Positions 6,515-8,521 of a stretch of DNA of 8,521 nucleotides are shown in pieces. The notes beneath the pieces were generated by a model. The model was given only the letters and a program-made list of their open reading frames with translations. It was not told the DNA's origin and ran no database searches. Numbering within the stretch: the first letter of the stretch is position 1; the number at the start of each line of letters is the position of its first letter. A program made the position numbers and the translations under genes. Source of the stretch: Woeseia sp. (GTDB lineage: Bacteria > Pseudomonadota > Gammaproteobacteria > Steroidobacterales > Woeseiaceae); contig JABIUH010000079.1 of assembly GCA_018701055.1 (NCBI GenBank), positions 1-8,521 on the forward strand, given 5' to 3'.

Positions 6515-8385
6515 GGTGATGCGTCCCCAACTGTTGCGGCACGATCATAGATAGTCGCCAACGCAAACCTAGCTTGTACAGTATAAGTATCCAAACGCTG
6601 CTTCTGCGCTCGCAACTCATCAACCGCAACACCTTCCATGAAATCGCGTTGCCGTAACATTGCCGCTTCGACGCGCGCTTTTAAATTGTCAATTTGCGGA
6701 CTCAATCCATCGACTCGACCGTTGAAATCAGCGAACAGAAGTGGCTCGGTTCGCATGGCTCCGTCAATTTTGCGGCGTGCACGTTGCGTTTCAACCAATG
6801 CCTCACCTGTAAGTCGAAGATCGCGCCGAATTCGCCAGAGCCTATCTTTAAATTCACGATCTAAATTCCATTGCAGCGCACCCTTCAATAACTGCAACTT
6901 GTCACGAACTTCATCCGCTTCAGGTATGTCAGCACGGAGCGCAGAATTTCGTTCTATTGCGACGATTTCACCCCATAGGTCGAATTCGTGTGCTGTCGCT
7001 AAACTGAGCGCATCGTTGCTTTCTTCAATGCTCTTAAGGCGCGCGTCAAACTCAAGTTTGCGACCGACCATCCCGTCTAGATCTGCCTGTGCAAGGCTAC
7101 TCTCGATACGAGGCAACCTATCGTTGTAAGCATATTCTCGCGTGCCAAGCATGTTGCGAAACACGCCGACACTTTGTTGCCAGTCATCAAGGTTACGCCA
7201 CAAATAATTCAGGTCGCGGTAGTTCTTCAGCCCTTCCTGAAATTTGTGCGTTGCCAGCAAATGATAGAGATAGCGAGACTCCGGGCCTTCCGGTAGTTCT
7301 TCAAGCTTCCAATGCCAGCCAGTGGTTTTGGTCTGATCCTGTTCCAGAAACTCATTCAGCATCGCGCCGGTTTGAATAGTTGTGATCATTGCATCGAGGC
7401 GATTCGTCTCTTCGTAAAATGCCTCTATAGCATTAAGGTAGTGATCAGCTGCCTGGCTTATAGAATCCAATTCCACCATGGCATATGGAATGGCCAACAT
7501 CGATTCCTGTACCGCTGAATCAAGGAGGTTTCGATTGCGCAACTCCATCCACGGCACCAGGGCGCGCCGATAGTTTTCATTTTCAGCATCAGCCCAGCCA
7601 ATACCAAGCAGGGCCTTGTTCGAAAACGGGCCTTCCAATCGAACTCGATTCAACGGTCTTTTAGCGGCTTGTGTTTGATCGTCCTGCAAATAGGCATAAC
7701 CCAACGCCAAATTTGCCCTGTCACGCAGCGAACTCATTTCTTCATTTTGCGGTTCGATATCTCCCAACTCGTCGAGAATATCTGCCGCAGCATTAACCTG
7801 GCCGTTACGCACCATGGCAACGGCAAGATTGAACTTCGCGTACTTAGACCACGCGTCATTTTTTGGCCAATCTTGCAAGACTGCTATCGCTTCGCTGTGT
7901 TGGCTACGATCAATGTGCAGTTGCGCTCGCAACATATGCCGCTCGGATTCCAGGTGCTCGGGCAATTCATCGGATATGTTTTTTAATGCACTCTCCGATT
8001 CACTGAGATAACCACGTTGATGCCAAATTTTGGCTAGAAAAAACCAGGTTCGATCGCGAATTTCTCGGTCTACGTTATCCGCCAGCAGTCGCTCGAATAT
8101 TTCCGCGGCTCGCTTGTGATGCCCATAGGAAAGATAGAGACCGCCCAACAACAGCTCGGACTCACCCAAGTGATTCTCGAGGCGGGTTTTCTTTTGCCCT
8201 GCGAGCAGTCTCACGATGGCAGGGAAATATTCTTCCTGGTAGAAGTAGAACAGGACCTCACCAAAGTGAACGTCCTTAACGACGGTTGGTTCAGATTTTC
8301 CGTCCGCAGCGAATACATTTGACGGTGGCAGTGCCACCGTCAACGAAACAAAAATTAAAACGAATGTGAGACGTCGAGAGATCAA
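6511..8385 (-). CDS. Exported TPR and coiled-coil protein (624 residues)
   Basis: The N-terminal signal peptide ISRRLTFVLIFVSLTVALPP ends at about VFA (26) before Ala27, so the mature protein should be periplasmic. Residues about 40-330 are irregular TPR-like helical hairpins, for example GLYLSYGHHKRAAEIFERLL, LAKIWHQRGYLSESESAL, NLAVAMVRNGQVNAAADIL and LGYAYLQDDQTQAAKRPL. Residues about 330-430 are helical without clear repeats. From about 430 to 615 the sequence is long, charged and helix-rich, with probable coiled coils (IDNLKARVEAAMLRQRDFM, VDELRAQKQRLDTYTVQA). It is probably a scaffold or spacer. The start is TTG at 8385: a stop codon of the upstream gene lies in the same frame six bases before it (8391-8389), and GGGAG sits 6 bases upstream. 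A later start would delete the signal peptide. The 3' end overlaps the 940-residue gene by four bases. I do not assign a named family; a perfect inverted repeat falls within its signal-peptide codons. Confidence 0.9.
   Translation of the reverse strand: MISRRLTFVLIFVSLTVALPPSNVFAADGKSEPTVVKDVHFGEVLFYFYQEEYFPAIVRLLAGQKKTRLENHLGESELLLGGLYLSYGHHKRAAEIFERLLADNVDREIRDRTWFFLAKIWHQRGYLSESESALKNISDELPEHLESERHMLRAQLHIDRSQHSEAIAVLQDWPKNDAWSKYAKFNLAVAMVRNGQVNAAADILDELGDIEPQNEEMSSLRDRANLALGYAYLQDDQTQAAKRPLNRVRLEGPFSNKALLGIGWADAENENYRRALVPWMELRNRNLLDSAVQESMLAIPYAMVELDSISQAADHYLNAIEAFYEETNRLDAMITTIQTGAMLNEFLEQDQTKTTGWHWKLEELPEGPESRYLYHLLATHKFQEGLKNYRDLNYLWRNLDDWQQSVGVFRNMLGTREYAYNDRLPRIESSLAQADLDGMVGRKLEFDARLKSIEESNDALSLATAHEFDLWGEIVAIERNSALRADIPEADEVRDKLQLLKGALQWNLDREFKDRLWRIRRDLRLTGEALVETQRARRKIDGAMRTEPLLFADFNGRVDGLSPQIDNLKARVEAAMLRQRDFMEGVAVDELRAQKQRLDTYTVQARFALATIYDRAATVGDASP
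8319..8343. repeat. Perfect 12-base inverted repeat inside a signal-peptide coding region
   Basis: Left arm TTGACGGTGGCA (8319-8330) and right arm TGCCACCGTCAA (8332-8343) are exact reverse complements separated by one base (G at 8331). On the minus strand the repeat covers codons 15-23 of the 624-residue TPR gene, 43 to 67 bases after its TTG start. In mRNA it could form a GC-rich stem of about 10 to 11 pairs with a 3-5 base loop, or in DNA a symmetric protein site. The structure is certain; a function is not shown. It lacks a downstream T-run in either direction, so it is not a standard terminator. Confidence 0.9.
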
Positions 8386-8388
8386 AGA

Positions 8389-8521
8389 TCACTCCCATTC
8401 CTTGATGACAAATTCTGGCTGTTGCTTTCTCACGCGGTCCGTAATTTCCAATTCAACATACTTCGCGCCGATGCCCTTATCGATATTGATCGTCGCACCA
8501 CGACGATAATCGCGCACTTGC
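8389..8521 (-). CDS. C-terminal 43 residues of an unrecognised protein
   Basis: An open frame enters from the right edge (first complete codon CAA) and ends at TGA (8391-8389). The visible part reads QVRDYRRGATINIDKGIGAK, then YVELEITDRVRKQQPEFVIK, ending EWE. It looks like a beta-rich, charged C-terminus, but I do not recognise the family. It is accepted as coding because the frame is open throughout, the codon use resembles the neighbours, and the next gene starts 3 bases after its stop with its GGGAG site overlapping the last codons, which is the packing seen at the other junctions. It is therefore probably the preceding member of the same operon. Nothing can be said about its N-terminus, length or location. 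Confidence 0.75.
   Translation of the reverse strand, partial: QVRDYRRGATINIDKGIGAKYVELEITDRVRKQQPEFVIKEWE
8392..8396 (-). promoter_or_regulatory. Ribosome binding site for the 624-residue TPR gene
   Basis: GGGAG on the minus strand, 6 bases before the TTG at 8385 and embedded in the last two codons of the upstream gene. It supports the TTG as the true start and suggests that translation is coupled across the junction. Confidence 0.65.

Noticed and set aside
6638..7129. A 163-codon plus-strand open frame, and other plus-strand frames of 60-140 codons throughout
   Set aside because: All lie opposite minus-strand genes that have signal peptides, TPR patterns or membrane helices. The plus-strand products are Ser/Arg-rich without domain character and have no operon logic.
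8319..8343. Rho-independent terminator at the inverted repeat
   Set aside because: No T-run follows the stem in either direction; in the minus direction the T-rich stretch lies before the stem, and the site is inside an open coding frame.

Overview
The window is one densely packed, fully minus-strand gene block from a Gram-negative bacterium. GC content is moderate, roughly half by eye. A signal-peptidase-II lipoprotein, Sec signal peptides, an ExbB/TolQ-type motor and a TonB/TolA-like periplasmic transducer all imply a double membrane. I infer a proteobacterium, plausibly a gammaproteobacterium, but the sequence alone does not fix the taxon.

Reading in the direction of transcription (high to low coordinates): the C-terminal tail of an unrecognised gene enters at the right edge (8521-8389). 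It is followed by a 624-residue exported TPR/coiled-coil protein (8385-6511), a 940-residue exported TPR protein (6514-3692), a 227-residue TPR lipoprotein (3720-3037), a 153-residue exported protein of unknown function (3031-2570), an ExbB/TolQ/MotA-family channel subunit (2529-1879), two consecutive ExbD/TolR-family subunits (1876-1367 and 1364-831), and an energy-transducer protein with an AgmX/PglI-like C-terminal domain that runs off the left edge (788-1). Junctions are overlaps or gaps of 2 to 42 bases, usually with a GGAG-type ribosome binding site placed over the previous gene's stop codon. This looks like a single operon; its promoter and terminator lie outside the window. No stretch of 300 bases is gene-free, and I saw no RNA gene, mobile element or CRISPR array.

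Working model (inference): ExbB plus two ExbD paralogues form a proton-driven inner-membrane motor. The transducer carries its motion across the periplasm through a Pro/Glu-rich rod. The TPR proteins and the small exported protein form a periplasmic and outer-membrane-anchored scaffold. The parts list resembles the Agl-Glt gliding/sporulation machinery of Myxococcus (AglRQS motor, AgmX/PglI-type transducers, TPR proteins) more than Tol-Pal or TonB-ExbBD: there are two ExbD proteins, three TPR proteins, and no TolB, Pal or receptor in view. Its cargo or function cannot be read from this window.

The points most worth a second look are: the first ExbD has Asn where the proton-carrying Asp should be, while the second keeps Asp; the ExbB lacks the family's usual third-helix Glu; and a perfect 12-base inverted repeat lies inside the signal-peptide codons of the 624-residue gene.
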